From Marinobacterium iners (GTDB lineage: Bacteria; Pseudomonadota; Gammaproteobacteria; Pseudomonadales; Balneatricaceae), in the NCBI RefSeq assembly GCF_017310015.1, contig NZ_CP022297.1, positions 1,798,001-1,862,000 on the forward strand: a stretch of 64,000 nt of DNA, read 5' to 3'. Position numbers and translations under genes: made by a program. Position 1 is the stretch's first letter, and every line of letters starts with the position of its first letter. Below the pieces are notes generated by a model. The model was not told where the DNA came from. It searched no databases and saw only the letters and a list, made by a program, of their open reading frames with translations. Shown here piece by piece: positions 27,401-35,705 of this stretch.

Positions 27401-27894
27401 GCAAATTCACCATGCTCATAGACAGTATCTACGGCAGTGTAGCCGGCGTCCGTGAAGCGTTGGCGCAAGGCGATGCTGTCGAGTTTCTGTCCAGGCTCAA
27501 GAAACAGAGCGCTGGCGGTAATGAAGCTCAGTGGGGGAAGGCGGTGCATCAGTGTGCTGATCGGCAGAATCAGTACACCGTGTTTCTGTTCGGGGAGTTG
27601 ATGCAATGTCTGGATGCGTGTGGAAATAATGTCCTGATGCGGTGAAAAACTGTCATAGGGCAGAATCTCCCAGTCGGGCAGCAAGCGCACTGGCAGTTGG
27701 TCACAACTGTAGAACCTGACCTCATTCTGCAGCCGCTCCGCGCTTTCCATATCTTGACAGATCAGCAGCATCAAGCCGTTATGACGGCAAGCGATCTGCT
27801 GTGTCAACAGGCCGGTGGCACTGCCCTGTACCTGACCCAGACGGCGGATGTCACCGGGGCCCTTGGGTAATGGAAAGTTGAATTCGACCGCCAA
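24445..27894 (-). CDS. mfd: Transcription-repair coupling factor Mfd
   Basis: Displaces RNA polymerase stalled at DNA damage and recruits UvrA. The product is 1149 residues, full length. In order: the N-terminal UvrB-like domain, a middle RNA-polymerase-binding domain (about 480-545), the helicase core with Walker A GDVGFGKTE near 620-635 and DEEH box IIDEEHRFG, the second RecA domain with the TRG-type motif (LRGRVGRS), and the C-terminal autoinhibitory domain. The start is TTG with GGGAG nine bases upstream. The mfd-gap divergent pair is also found in Pseudomonas. Confidence 0.96.
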   Translation of the reverse strand: MAVEFNFPLPKGPGDIRRLGQVQGSATGLLTQQIACRHNGLMLLICQDMESAERLQNEVRFYSCDQLPVRLLPDWEILPYDSFSPHQDIISTRIQTLHQLPEQKHGVLILPISTLMHRLPPLSFITASALFLEPGQKLDSIALRQRFTDAGYTAVDTVYEHGEFAIRGAIIDLYPMGSELPLRIDLFDDEIDTIRTFDPESQRSIDKVDRVRLLPAKEFPFHQDAITRFKQRWRERFDVDHTRCPIYQDVSSGLTPPGIEYYAPLFFEQSATLFDYLPENTLILHDRQLNSAAEHFYHDVRQRHDERRGDLQRPILSPEELFLSAEELFSTLRQRPVIRLNEEAEELKPGRDNLPCVDLPDFSTDDRQTPLAALQAYRQHDTTPILICAESAGRREALLEHARKAGLDLAECDNWSDFISQRPNLAITTFALERGLFIPGQLQLITETQLFGRQVFQRRRREKQQIDSDQAIRHLSELTIGAPVVHLDHGVGRYQGMQTISVDQQPAEFLVLEYADEAKLYVPVSSLHLIGRYSGASDESAPLHRLGTEQWSKARRKAAEKVRDSAAELLDIYARRAARKGFSFDCSEAEYARFAASFPFEETPDQANTINAVVGDMRAAAPMDRLVCGDVGFGKTEVAMRAAFIAVQSGKQVAVLVPTTLLAQQHFENFRDRFADWPVEVELISRFKSAKQQQATLLALSEGKVDILIGTHKLLQGDIRFSDLGLLIIDEEHRFGVQQKERLKSLRSEVDILTLTATPIPRTLNMAMSGIRDLSIIATPPARRLSVKTFVRQNDAPMVKEAILRELLRGGQVYYLHNEVKTIEKVAEEIAALVPEARVAIGHGQMRERELEQVMSDFYHKRFNVLVCTTIIETGIDVPSANTIIIDRADKFGLAQLHQLRGRVGRSHHQAYAYLLTPPVRAITQDAIKRLEAISEANTLGAGFTLATHDLEIRGAGELLGEEQSGQMQSVGFGLYMEMLDQAIKAIREGKTPDLDKPLHHGCEINLHLPALIPDDYLPDVHNRLIIYKRIANAADANALDELQVEMIDRFGLLPEPTRNLMRLTHLKLKAEALGIVKLDAGDKAGRIEFEAEPNIDPLTLITMIQRQPQRFRLDGASVLRFTQPMEKVASRFEAVESLLTQLSPKEKE

Positions 27895-27997
27895 TGCTGT
27901 CTCTCCCTTCAGGTTGTAAAGGCGAGCAGTTTAACCGTTGAAACTGCAAAACGCAGCCTCACGACAGCAAGGGGACCAAAGTCTAGCCTTGTCAGGT

Positions 27998-28026
27998 TTG
28001 CCCCGACCGTGTGAAAAGAGGATAAT
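27998..28026 (+). promoter_or_regulatory. Likely sigma-70 promoter of gap
   Basis: TTGCCC (27998-28003, four of six) and GATAAT (28021-28026, five of six) are 17 bases apart. A start near 28033 would leave a 36-base leader ending in GGAG and the GTG start of gap. Confidence 0.5.
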
Positions 28027-28068
28027 GCGCGCACCCAAATTGAGCGTTGACAATTTCGGAGTTACCCC

Positions 28069-29511
28069 GTGAGCCAAGAACTGATTTTTGCAGACTGGAA
28101 AGCCCGTGAAGCGATCGCGGAAGCGATGGTGCCGCTGGTGGGTCGTCTGTATCGTGACCGAAACGTAGAGATCTCTGTCTATGGTCGTCTGATCGTCAAG
28201 CGGTCTGTGATCAATATTCTCAAGGCACATCGTTTTGTGCGCCAGCTGGAAGCTGAAGAGCTGTCCGTAGTGGATACCTTCCCGGTACTGGAAGCCGTGG
28301 CCGAAATGGATGTGACCAATGCTCACATCGATATTGGCAAACTGGCGGTAAAATTCCGCAACGAAGGTAATGGCCGCACCCTGCAGGCCTTCCTTGCTGA
28401 TGAACTGGCCGACGCTTCTACCGAGCCGGCTGAAGCGCACGAATCGACCGATGTTGTATTGTACGGCTTTGGCCGTATCGGTCGCCTGTTGGCGCGTCTG
28501 ATGCTGGATCGTGCTGGCGGTGGCCATTCCCTGCGCCTGCGTGCCATTGTTGTACGCAAGGGTAACGCCGATAACGATCTTGAGAAACGTGCCAGTCTTC
28601 TGCGTCGTGACTCGGTTCACGGCTCCTTCAAGGGCACCATCCAGATCGATGAAGAAAGCAATGCGATCATCGCTAACGGCAATTACATTAAGGTGATTTT
28701 TGCCGATGGTCCGGACCAGGTTGACTATACCCAGTACGGCATCAAGAACGCGCTGGTCATCGACAACACCGGCAAATGGCGCGATGAAGCAGGCTTGTCA
28801 CTGCACCTGCAGTCCAAGGGTGTCGCGCGTGCGCTGTTGACGGCGCCGGGTAAGGGCGTCAAAAACATTGTTATGGGTGTTAACCATAACGACATCAATG
28901 ATGATGACCGTGTGCTGTCCGCTGCCTCCTGTACCACCAACGCTATCGTGCCGGTACTGAAAGCGGTTAATGATCAGTTTGGTGTCGTGAATGGACATGT
29001 TGAAACTGTGCATTCCTACACCAACGACCAGAACCTGATCGACAACTACCACAAGGGTGATCGCCGCGGTCGTGCGGCTGCGCTGAACATGGTTCTGACC
29101 GAGACCGGTGCTGCCAAAGCCGTTGCCAAGGCGTTGCCGGAGCTGGAAGGCAAGCTGACCGGTAATGCGATCCGCGTGCCGACGCCGAACGTGTCAATGG
29201 CGATCCTGAACCTGAACCTGGAAAAGTCCACCGACAAAGACGAGCTGAATGCCTTCCTGCGCGATGCAGCACTGCACTCTGATCTGCAAAAGCAGATCGA
29301 CTACAGCAACTCGCCGGAAGCGGTTTCCAGTGACTTTGTAGGATCGCGTGCGGCTGGTGTGGTCGATGCCCTTGCCACCATCGTGGATGGTAATCGTTGC
29401 GTGCTGTACGTATGGTATGACAACGAATTTGGTTACAGCTGTCAGGTCGTTCGTATGGCACAGCATCTGGCCAAGTGCACTTTGCAGGCGTTCCCGAAAA
29501 ACAGCAAGTAA
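28069..29511 (+). CDS. gap: Glyceraldehyde-3-phosphate dehydrogenase, long form
   Basis: Interconverts glyceraldehyde-3-phosphate and 1,3-bisphosphoglycerate with NAD(P). At 480 residues it is about 130-140 longer than classic GAPDH. The extra part is an N-terminal helical region (1 to about 125) before the Rossmann motif VVLYGFGRIGR. The catalytic Cys is residue 288 in SAASCTTN, and the NEFGYS segment near the C-terminus is intact. This long form occupies the same place beside mfd in Pseudomonas. Its physiological direction and cofactor choice cannot be read from the sequence. GTG start with GGAG eight bases upstream. Confidence 0.93.
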   Translation: MSQELIFADWKAREAIAEAMVPLVGRLYRDRNVEISVYGRLIVKRSVINILKAHRFVRQLEAEELSVVDTFPVLEAVAEMDVTNAHIDIGKLAVKFRNEGNGRTLQAFLADELADASTEPAEAHESTDVVLYGFGRIGRLLARLMLDRAGGGHSLRLRAIVVRKGNADNDLEKRASLLRRDSVHGSFKGTIQIDEESNAIIANGNYIKVIFADGPDQVDYTQYGIKNALVIDNTGKWRDEAGLSLHLQSKGVARALLTAPGKGVKNIVMGVNHNDINDDDRVLSAASCTTNAIVPVLKAVNDQFGVVNGHVETVHSYTNDQNLIDNYHKGDRRGRAAALNMVLTETGAAKAVAKALPELEGKLTGNAIRVPTPNVSMAILNLNLEKSTDKDELNAFLRDAALHSDLQKQIDYSNSPEAVSSDFVGSRAAGVVDALATIVDGNRCVLYVWYDNEFGYSCQVVRMAQHLAKCTLQAFPKNSK

Positions 29512-29534
29512 GCGTCTGTTTGCCTGTACTGTTG

Positions 29535-29566
29535 AAAAGGGCTGCCCGTGTTGGGTGGCCTTTTTT
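29535..29566 (+). terminator. Terminator after gap
   Basis: An imperfect hairpin (AAAAGG pairing with CCTTTT, plus an inner CCC/GGG) followed by six T residues, 24 bases after the gap stop. Confidence 0.65.
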
Positions 29567-29573
29567 GTTTCTG

Positions 29574-29601
29574 AGATATTATATTCTTAAATATAATATC
29601 T
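29574..29601. promoter_or_regulatory. Perfect 12-base inverted repeat upstream of nqrA
   Basis: Arms 29574-29585 and 29590-29601 are perfectly complementary around CTTA. The right arm contains a consensus TATAAT (29592-29597), so a protein bound here would cover a possible -10 box. A regulator site is inferred; no match to a known operator was recognised. It could also form a hairpin, but it is almost all A/T and would be weak. Confidence 0.5.
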
Positions 29602-29608
29602 ATATTCC

Positions 29609-29627
29609 TATACGGTCTATTCGTATA
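29609..29627. promoter_or_regulatory. Second inverted repeat upstream of nqrA
   Basis: TATACG (29609-29614) and CGTATA (29622-29627) flank a seven-base spacer. The centre lies about 30 bases from the centre of the 29574-29601 palindrome, roughly three DNA turns, so the two could be bound on the same face. Confidence 0.35.
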
Positions 29628-29826
29628 TACCTTTTTATCACTCTGTTCCAGCTCAGGAAATCAGTGGCTTGTAGAAAAACGACAAGGGTGTCGGTTATAC
29701 TTGTGCGGATTTTTAGGTGGGAATCCTGCGTCTGTTTCCCGGCACGGAAGGCTGGTTTCATTTTGGCTGACCGCGTTTGGGCGGGGGCGTGATCTCCTGA
29801 ATATTTTTGATAGTTGGGTGAGACGA

Positions 29827-31167
29827 ATGATCAAGATCAATAAGGGTCTGGATCTACCGATTGCAGGTGCGCCCGAGCAGACCATCAGTGATGGTCCCGC
29901 TGTACGCACTGTGGCTCTCCTTGGCCAGGATTATGTCGGCATGAAGCCGTCAATGAAGGTCAAAGAGGGTGACCGGGTGAAACTCGGTCAGGTGATCTTT
30001 ACCGATAAAAAAACAGAAGGGGTCCAGTATACGGCTCCGGGCGCCGGTGTGGTCCGTGCGATCAACCGTGGCGAACGACGTGTACTGCAATCCGTGGTCA
30101 TTGAGCTGGACGAACAGGAAGAAGCGGTCGAATTCCCTCGATATTCTGCCGATGAGCTGGGCAGTCTGACACGCGAGCAGATCGAAGAAAGCTTGCAATC
30201 ATCCGGTCTCTGGACTGCGCTGCGTACCCGTCCTTTCAGTCGGGTGCCTCAGGTTGGTACCACGCCTCACTCCATTTTCGTTACTGCGATCGATACCAAT
30301 CCGTTGGCAGCCAGTCCTGAGCTGATCATCAATGAACAGGCTGACGCATTTACCAACGGCCTCAAGCTGCTGACCTGTCTCAGCGGTGGCAAGGTGTATC
30401 TCTGCAAGGCTGCCGGCGCCAACGTGCCGACAGCGGATGGTGTTGATGCGGCAGAGTTCGCCGGCAAGCATCCTGCTGGAAATGCCGGTACACATATACA
30501 CTTCCTGGACCCGGTGTCGCAGCAGAAAACAGTCTGGACCATCGGTTATCAGGACGTGATCGCACTTGGACGCCTGTTTACTGAAGGTCGTCTGCCGGTC
30601 GAGCGTGTTGTTGCGTTGGCAGGTCCTCAGGTTGAGAAGCCGCAGCTTGTGCGCACTCGTATTGGGGCTTCTACCGAGGAGTTGATTGCCGGTCGGTTAC
30701 TGCCGGGCAAAAACCGTGTTATCAGCGGCTCTGTCTGGAACGGCCGTGCAGCACTGGGACCTCATGCCTTTTTGAGCCGTTATGCCAATCAGGTGAGCGT
30801 GCTGCTGGAAGGTGACAAGCGCGAGTTTATGGGCTGGATCGCCCCTGGCAGCAATAAGTTCTCTGTCTTGAACATGTTTGCGTCCGTGCTTTCACCGGGC
30901 AAGAAATTCAACTTCACCACAACGACAAACGGATCCGAGCGGGCGATGATCCCCGTAGGTCAGTTTGAAACGTTGATGCCGCTGGATATCCTGCCGACTC
31001 AGTTGCTGCGTGCACTGGTGACCGGCGATATCGTGACCGCGATGCAGCTCGGTTGTCTTGAGCTGGATGAAGAGGACCTCGCACTGTGCACGTTTGCGTG
31101 CCCTGGTAAGTACGAGTACGGTCCGATTCTTCGCGACAACCTGACGCGCATCGAGAAAGAGGCGTAA
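29827..31167 (+). CDS. nqrA: Na+-translocating NADH:quinone reductase subunit A
   Basis: The peripheral cytosolic subunit of the Na+-NQR respiratory pump, which oxidises NADH, reduces ubiquinone and exports Na+. The product is 446 residues and starts MIKINKGLDLP, the standard family N-terminus. A longer in-frame reading to 29701 adds 42 residues that do not resemble NqrA. The upstream ribosome binding site is weak (GTGAGACGA). It is first in the order nqrABCDEF-apbE-nqrM. Confidence 0.96.
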   Translation: MIKINKGLDLPIAGAPEQTISDGPAVRTVALLGQDYVGMKPSMKVKEGDRVKLGQVIFTDKKTEGVQYTAPGAGVVRAINRGERRVLQSVVIELDEQEEAVEFPRYSADELGSLTREQIEESLQSSGLWTALRTRPFSRVPQVGTTPHSIFVTAIDTNPLAASPELIINEQADAFTNGLKLLTCLSGGKVYLCKAAGANVPTADGVDAAEFAGKHPAGNAGTHIHFLDPVSQQKTVWTIGYQDVIALGRLFTEGRLPVERVVALAGPQVEKPQLVRTRIGASTEELIAGRLLPGKNRVISGSVWNGRAALGPHAFLSRYANQVSVLLEGDKREFMGWIAPGSNKFSVLNMFASVLSPGKKFNFTTTTNGSERAMIPVGQFETLMPLDILPTQLLRALVTGDIVTAMQLGCLELDEEDLALCTFACPGKYEYGPILRDNLTRIEKEA

Positions 31168-31179
31168 GAGAGGCTGGTC

Positions 31180-32388
31180 ATGAGTTTAAGAACCGTTCTG
31201 GATAAAATGGAGCCGCATTTCCATAAAGGCGGCAAATACGAGAACTGGTACGCCCTGTATGAAGCAGTGGATACCATTTTTTACACACCCGGCCAGGTCA
31301 CCAAAAACGCCGCTCATGTACGTGATGGTGTTGACCTGAAGCGCATCATGATTCTGGTGTGGCTGTGTACTTTCCCGGCGATCTTCTTCGGGATGTACAA
31401 CATAGGCCTGCAGGCCAATACCGCCATGGCGGATTTGGGCCTGACCGAGTCTACCGGCTGGCGTGGTGCGCTGGCTGCATCACTGACCGGGTTCAGCCCG
31501 GACAGCGTGTGGGACAACATCATTCACGGTGCTGTCTACTGGCTACCGATTTATGCAGTGACATTTATTGTTGGTGGCTTCTGGGAAGTGCTGTTTGCCA
31601 TGAAGCGCGGGCATGAAGTGAACGAAGGCTTCTTCGTGACCTCCATCCTGTTCTCGCTGATTCTGCCGCCGACCATCCCGCTGTGGCAGGTTGCACTGGG
31701 TATCAGCTTCGGTGTGGTGATCGGTAAGGAAGTATTCGGCGGTACCGGCAAAAACTTCCTCAACCCGGCGTTGACCGGTCGTGCATTCCTCTTCTTTGCC
31801 TACCCGGCACAGATGTCAGGTGATGCGATCTGGACCGCTGTTGACGGCTTCTCTGGAGCAACCCCGCTGGGTCTGGCTGCCATGGGCGGCGTTGAAGCGA
31901 TTCTGGCTGCGAACGTAACCTGGTTCGATGCTTTCATCGGTACCATTCAAGGCTCGGTGGGTGAAACTTCCACTCTGGCGATTCTAATCGGTGGTGCGGT
32001 TATCCTGTTTGCCCGGATTGCGGCTTGGCGAATCGTTGCGGGCGTATTCCTTGGCATGGTGGCCACGTCCACGCTGTTCAACCTGATCGGCTCCGATACC
32101 AACCCGATGTTCAACATGCCGTTCTATTGGCACTTGGTTCTGGGTGGCTTCGCTTTCGGTATGATTTTCATGGCGACCGACCCCGTGTCTGCATCCATGA
32201 CCAACACCGGCAAGTGGTTCTTCGGCGCGCTGATCGGTGTGATGGTAGTGCTGATCCGTGTGGTCAACCCGGCGTTCCCGGAAGGTATGATGCTGGCCAT
32301 TCTGTTTGCCAACCTGTTTGCACCGCTGATCGACAACTTCGTTGTCCAGGCGAACATTAAGCGGAGGATGAAGCGTAATGTCGGCTAA
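31180..32388 (+). CDS. nqrB: Na+-NQR subunit B (covalent FMN, riboflavin)
   Basis: The large membrane subunit that carries a phosphoester-linked FMN and riboflavin and forms much of the sodium path. The product is 402 residues with about ten membrane segments. The FMN-attachment Thr is residue 228 in FSGATPLG, the target of ApbE. The last 11 bases overlap nqrC. The ATG is preceded by a weak AGAGAGG. Confidence 0.96.
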   Translation: MSLRTVLDKMEPHFHKGGKYENWYALYEAVDTIFYTPGQVTKNAAHVRDGVDLKRIMILVWLCTFPAIFFGMYNIGLQANTAMADLGLTESTGWRGALAASLTGFSPDSVWDNIIHGAVYWLPIYAVTFIVGGFWEVLFAMKRGHEVNEGFFVTSILFSLILPPTIPLWQVALGISFGVVIGKEVFGGTGKNFLNPALTGRAFLFFAYPAQMSGDAIWTAVDGFSGATPLGLAAMGGVEAILAANVTWFDAFIGTIQGSVGETSTLAILIGGAVILFARIAAWRIVAGVFLGMVATSTLFNLIGSDTNPMFNMPFYWHLVLGGFAFGMIFMATDPVSASMTNTGKWFFGALIGVMVVLIRVVNPAFPEGMMLAILFANLFAPLIDNFVVQANIKRRMKRNVG

Positions 32389-33154
32389 TAACGATACTAT
32401 GGGTAAAACCCTGCTGGTCACCATCCTGCTGTGTGTTATCTGCTCGGTAGTGGTGTCGGCGGCGGCGGTAATCCTCAAGCCCAAGCAGGTTGCCAACAAA
32501 GAACTGGACCGCAAGAGCAACATTCTTGCTGCGGCCGGTATCAGTGATCCTGCCAAGAGCGTTGACGAGCTGTTCCAGCAAATCACGACCAAATATGTTG
32601 ATCTGGAAACCGGCAAGTTCGTTGATGTTGCGTCCAGTTATGACGAAACCAAGGCTGCAAAGGATCCTGCGCAGAACATTCGTCTGAGCCGTGATGAAGA
32701 TCAGGCCGGTATCAAGACCATTGCGCGTGTGCAACCGGTCTACCTGGTTGAAAGTGCCAACGGCGCTGTCGAGAAGGTAGTCCTGCCGGTTCATGGCAAG
32801 GGTCTTTGGTCCACCCTTTACGGATTCCTTGCGCTGGAAGGCGATCTGAACACCGTTGTAGGGCTTGGCTTCTACTCGCACGCCGAGACCCCGGGGCTGG
32901 GTGGCGAAGTCGACAATCCTGCCTGGAAAGCGCTATGGCCAGGTAAGGAAGTCTACGGTGAAGACAAGATGGATCCGAAAATCCAGCTGATCAAGGGCAG
33001 TGTTGACGCCTCTACAGCCGATGCCGAGCACAAGATCGACGGTCTGTCTGGGGCTACGCTGACCGGCAACGGTGTCACCAACCTGGTTCAGTTCTGGATG
33101 GGCGAGAATGGCTACGCGCCGTTCCTGAACAACCTGCGTGCAGGGGAGGCTTAA
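32378..33154 (+). CDS. nqrC: Na+-NQR subunit C (covalent FMN)
   Basis: A subunit with one N-terminal membrane helix (about 10-31) and a periplasmic FMN domain. The product is 258 residues. The flavin-attachment Thr is residue 227 in LSGATLTG, two residues from the V. cholerae position. It overlaps nqrB by 11 bases, so translation is coupled; GGAGG lies a few bases before the ATG inside nqrB. Confidence 0.96.
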   Translation: MSANNDTMGKTLLVTILLCVICSVVVSAAAVILKPKQVANKELDRKSNILAAAGISDPAKSVDELFQQITTKYVDLETGKFVDVASSYDETKAAKDPAQNIRLSRDEDQAGIKTIARVQPVYLVESANGAVEKVVLPVHGKGLWSTLYGFLALEGDLNTVVGLGFYSHAETPGLGGEVDNPAWKALWPGKEVYGEDKMDPKIQLIKGSVDASTADAEHKIDGLSGATLTGNGVTNLVQFWMGENGYAPFLNNLRAGEA

Positions 33155-33157
33155 TCC

Positions 33158-33817
33158 ATGTCCAAGACTAAAGACGTTCTGGTAACGCCAATCTTCAAGA
33201 ACAACCCGATCGCTCTGCAGATTCTGGGTGTATGTTCTGCGCTGGCGGTTACCTCCAACATGGCGACGGCGCTGGTCATGACCCTGGCGGTTATGGTGGT
33301 AACGGCGTTCTCGAACTTTTTCGTATCGCTGATCCGTAACCACATTCCGGGCAGTATCCGCATCATCGTGCAGATGACCATTATTGCCTCGCTGGTAATC
33401 GTAGTAGACCAGTTCCTGAAGGCCTTTGCTTACGAGATCTCCAAGCAGCTGTCGGTATTCGTTGGTCTGATTATCACCAACTGTATCGTGATGGGTCGCG
33501 CTGAAGCCTATGCGATGAAAAATCCGCCGATCCCGAGCTTTCTGGACGGTCTCGGCAACGGTATGGGCTACGGTGTGGTGCTGCTGTTCGTCGGTTTCTT
33601 CCGTGAGCTGTTCGGCTCAGGCTCGTTGTTCGGTATTGAAATCCTGCCGTTGGTCAACAACGGGGGCTGGTATCAGGGCAACGGTCTGCTATTGCTGCCG
33701 CCGAGCGCATTCTTCCTGATCGGCATGTTCATCTGGATCATCCGTACCTGGAAGCCGGAGCAGGTTGAAAAGCCGGAGTACGAAATGGCTCCGAACACCA
33801 AGAAGGAGGCTGCGTAA
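33158..33817 (+). CDS. nqrD: Na+-NQR subunit D
   Basis: A six-helix membrane subunit of 219 residues. With NqrE it holds an iron-sulphur centre inside the membrane. The relevant Cys motifs are visible: LGVCSALAV near the start of the first helix and TNCIVMGRAE in the fourth. An N-terminal cytosolic stretch of about 20 residues and a charged C-terminus are as in the family. Three bases separate it from nqrC. Confidence 0.96.
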   Translation: MSKTKDVLVTPIFKNNPIALQILGVCSALAVTSNMATALVMTLAVMVVTAFSNFFVSLIRNHIPGSIRIIVQMTIIASLVIVVDQFLKAFAYEISKQLSVFVGLIITNCIVMGRAEAYAMKNPPIPSFLDGLGNGMGYGVVLLFVGFFRELFGSGSLFGIEILPLVNNGGWYQGNGLLLLPPSAFFLIGMFIWIIRTWKPEQVEKPEYEMAPNTKKEAA

Positions 33818-33820
33818 ATC

Positions 33821-34429
33821 ATGGAACAGCTGATCAGCCTTGCTGTTAAGGCGATTTTCGTTGAAAACATGGCCTTGGCCTTCTTCCTCGGGATGTGTAC
33901 CTTCCTGGCGATTTCGAAGAAGGTACAGACCGCCATTGGTCTGGGTATTGCCGTTATTGTGGTGCTGGTCATCACAGTGCCGGTAAACAACCTGATCTAT
34001 AACCACCTGCTGCGTGAGGGTGCACTGGCGTGGGCCGGTTATCCTGAAGTGGACCTGAGCTTCTTGGGCTTCATCTCCTACATTGGCGTAATTGCCGCGA
34101 TTGTGCAGATTCTGGAGATGTTTCTGGACAAGTTTGTACCGGCCCTCTACAACGCGCTGGGTGTATTCCTGCCGCTGATTACCGTGAACTGCGCCATCAT
34201 GGGTGCTGCTTTGTTCATGGTAGAACGTGACTACACCTTCGGTGAGAGTGTCGTCTACGGCGCTGGCGCCGGTATCGGCTGGGCGCTGGCCATCGCTGCG
34301 CTGGCAGGTATCCGTGAAAAGCTGAAGTACAGCGATGTGCCGCACGGTCTGCGTGGTCTGGGTATAACCTTCATTACCGTGGGTCTGATGTCTCTCGGCT
34401 TCATGTCCTTCTCCGGCGTACAGCTGTAA
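33821..34429 (+). CDS. nqrE: Na+-NQR subunit E
   Basis: The second six-helix partner for the intramembrane iron-sulphur centre, 202 residues and inverted relative to NqrD. The Cys motifs are GMCTFLAIS near residue 27 and VNCAIMGAA near residue 125. Three bases follow the nqrD stop, and AAGGAGG at the nqrD end provides the ribosome binding site. Confidence 0.96.
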   Translation: MEQLISLAVKAIFVENMALAFFLGMCTFLAISKKVQTAIGLGIAVIVVLVITVPVNNLIYNHLLREGALAWAGYPEVDLSFLGFISYIGVIAAIVQILEMFLDKFVPALYNALGVFLPLITVNCAIMGAALFMVERDYTFGESVVYGAGAGIGWALAIAALAGIREKLKYSDVPHGLRGLGITFITVGLMSLGFMSFSGVQL

Positions 34430-34467
34430 CCGGTTGGCATGAATAGCGAAAAGGATGGGATGAACCG

Positions 34468-35700
34468 ATGAATACAGAAGTCATCATTCTCGGTGTAGTG
34501 ATGTTCACGGCGGTGGTGCTTGCACTCGTAGCCGTAATCCTCGCTGCCCGAGCCAAGATGGTCAGCTCCGGCAATGTGACCATCGAGATCAACGACGATC
34601 CGGAAAAATCGATCACTGTTCCTGCAGGTGGCAAGCTGCTGCAAACTCTGGCTGACAAGGGGATTTTCCTTGCGTCCGCCTGTGGTGGTGGCGGTACCTG
34701 CGCGCAGTGCAAATGTCAGGTGCTGGATGGTGGTGGCTCCATGCTGCCGACCGAAGAATCCCACTTCACCCTGCGTGAGGGCAAGGAAGGCTGGCGTTTG
34801 TCCTGCCAGGTCGCCGTTAAGCAGGATATGAAGGTCCACGTGGAAGATGATGTCTTCGGCGTGAAGAAGTGGGAGTGCACTGTTGAATCCAACCCGAACG
34901 TGGCAACCTTCATCAAAGAGCTGACTCTGCGTCTGCCTGAAGGTGAGAACGTGGATTTCCGCGCCGGTGGTTACGTACAGTTGGAAGCACCGCCGCATGA
35001 AGTGCACTACAAGGATTTCGATATCCAGGAAGAGTTCCGCGGCGACTGGGACAAGTTCGATATGTGGCAGTTTGTCTCCAAGGTGGATGAGCCGGTTATC
35101 CGTGCCTATTCAATGGCAAACTACCCGGAAGAGCGTGGACTGGTTAAGTTCAATATTCGTATTGCCTCGCCGCCTCCGGGCAGCCAGGGCATTCCGCCGG
35201 GGCAGATGTCTTCTTACGTCTTCAGCCTGAAGCCGGGGGACACCATTACTGTTTACGGACCCTTCGGTGAGTTCTTCGCCAAGGAAACCGATAATGAGAT
35301 GGTCTTCATCGGTGGTGGTGCTGGCATGGCACCAATGCGCTCACACATCTTTGATCAGCTCAAGCGTCTTAACTCTACGCGCAAGATCTCCTTTTGGTAC
35401 GGTGCTCGATCCGTACGTGAGGCTTTCTATGTGGAAGAGTTCGACAAGCTGGCTGAAGAGAATGAGAACTTTACCTGGCATCTGGCCCTGTCCGATCCTC
35501 TGCCGGAGGATAACTGGACCGGCTATACGGGCTTCATCCATAACGTGCTGTATGAACACTATCTGAAGGAGCATGAGGCCCCTGAGGATTGCGAATACTA
35601 CATGTGCGGACCGCCAATGATGAATGCATCCGTTATCAAGATGCTTGAAGATATGGGTGTCGAGCCTGAAAATATCCTGCTGGACGACTTTGGTGGCTGA
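34468..35700 (+). CDS. nqrF: Na+-NQR subunit F (NADH dehydrogenase, 2Fe-2S, FAD)
   Basis: The electron entry subunit. The product is 410 residues. An N-terminal membrane helix (about 3-26) is followed by a ferredoxin-type 2Fe-2S domain with Cys motif ACGGGGTCAQCKC and a fourth Cys in RLSCQV. The FAD-binding domain contains RAYSMANYP, and the NADH-binding domain contains GGGAGMAPMRS and CGPPMMN. All known redox motifs are intact. Confidence 0.97.
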   Translation: MNTEVIILGVVMFTAVVLALVAVILAARAKMVSSGNVTIEINDDPEKSITVPAGGKLLQTLADKGIFLASACGGGGTCAQCKCQVLDGGGSMLPTEESHFTLREGKEGWRLSCQVAVKQDMKVHVEDDVFGVKKWECTVESNPNVATFIKELTLRLPEGENVDFRAGGYVQLEAPPHEVHYKDFDIQEEFRGDWDKFDMWQFVSKVDEPVIRAYSMANYPEERGLVKFNIRIASPPPGSQGIPPGQMSSYVFSLKPGDTITVYGPFGEFFAKETDNEMVFIGGGAGMAPMRSHIFDQLKRLNSTRKISFWYGARSVREAFYVEEFDKLAEENENFTWHLALSDPLPEDNWTGYTGFIHNVLYEHYLKEHEAPEDCEYYMCGPPMMNASVIKMLEDMGVEPENILLDDFGG

Positions 35701-35705
35701 TATTG

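Larger units (their letters stand above)
29512..29826. other. 315-base intergenic region between gap and nqrA
   Basis: It holds the gap terminator (29535-29566), a very AT-rich block with two inverted repeats (29574-29627), a TATACT hexamer at 29696-29701 with a small CGACA/TGTCG repeat just upstream (29680-29693), and a leader before the nqrA ATG. No convincing gene was seen on either strand. Confidence 0.7.

Noticed and set aside
29701..29826. N-terminal extension of NqrA
   Set aside because: The extra 42 residues do not match the family; the standard N-terminus starts at 29827.
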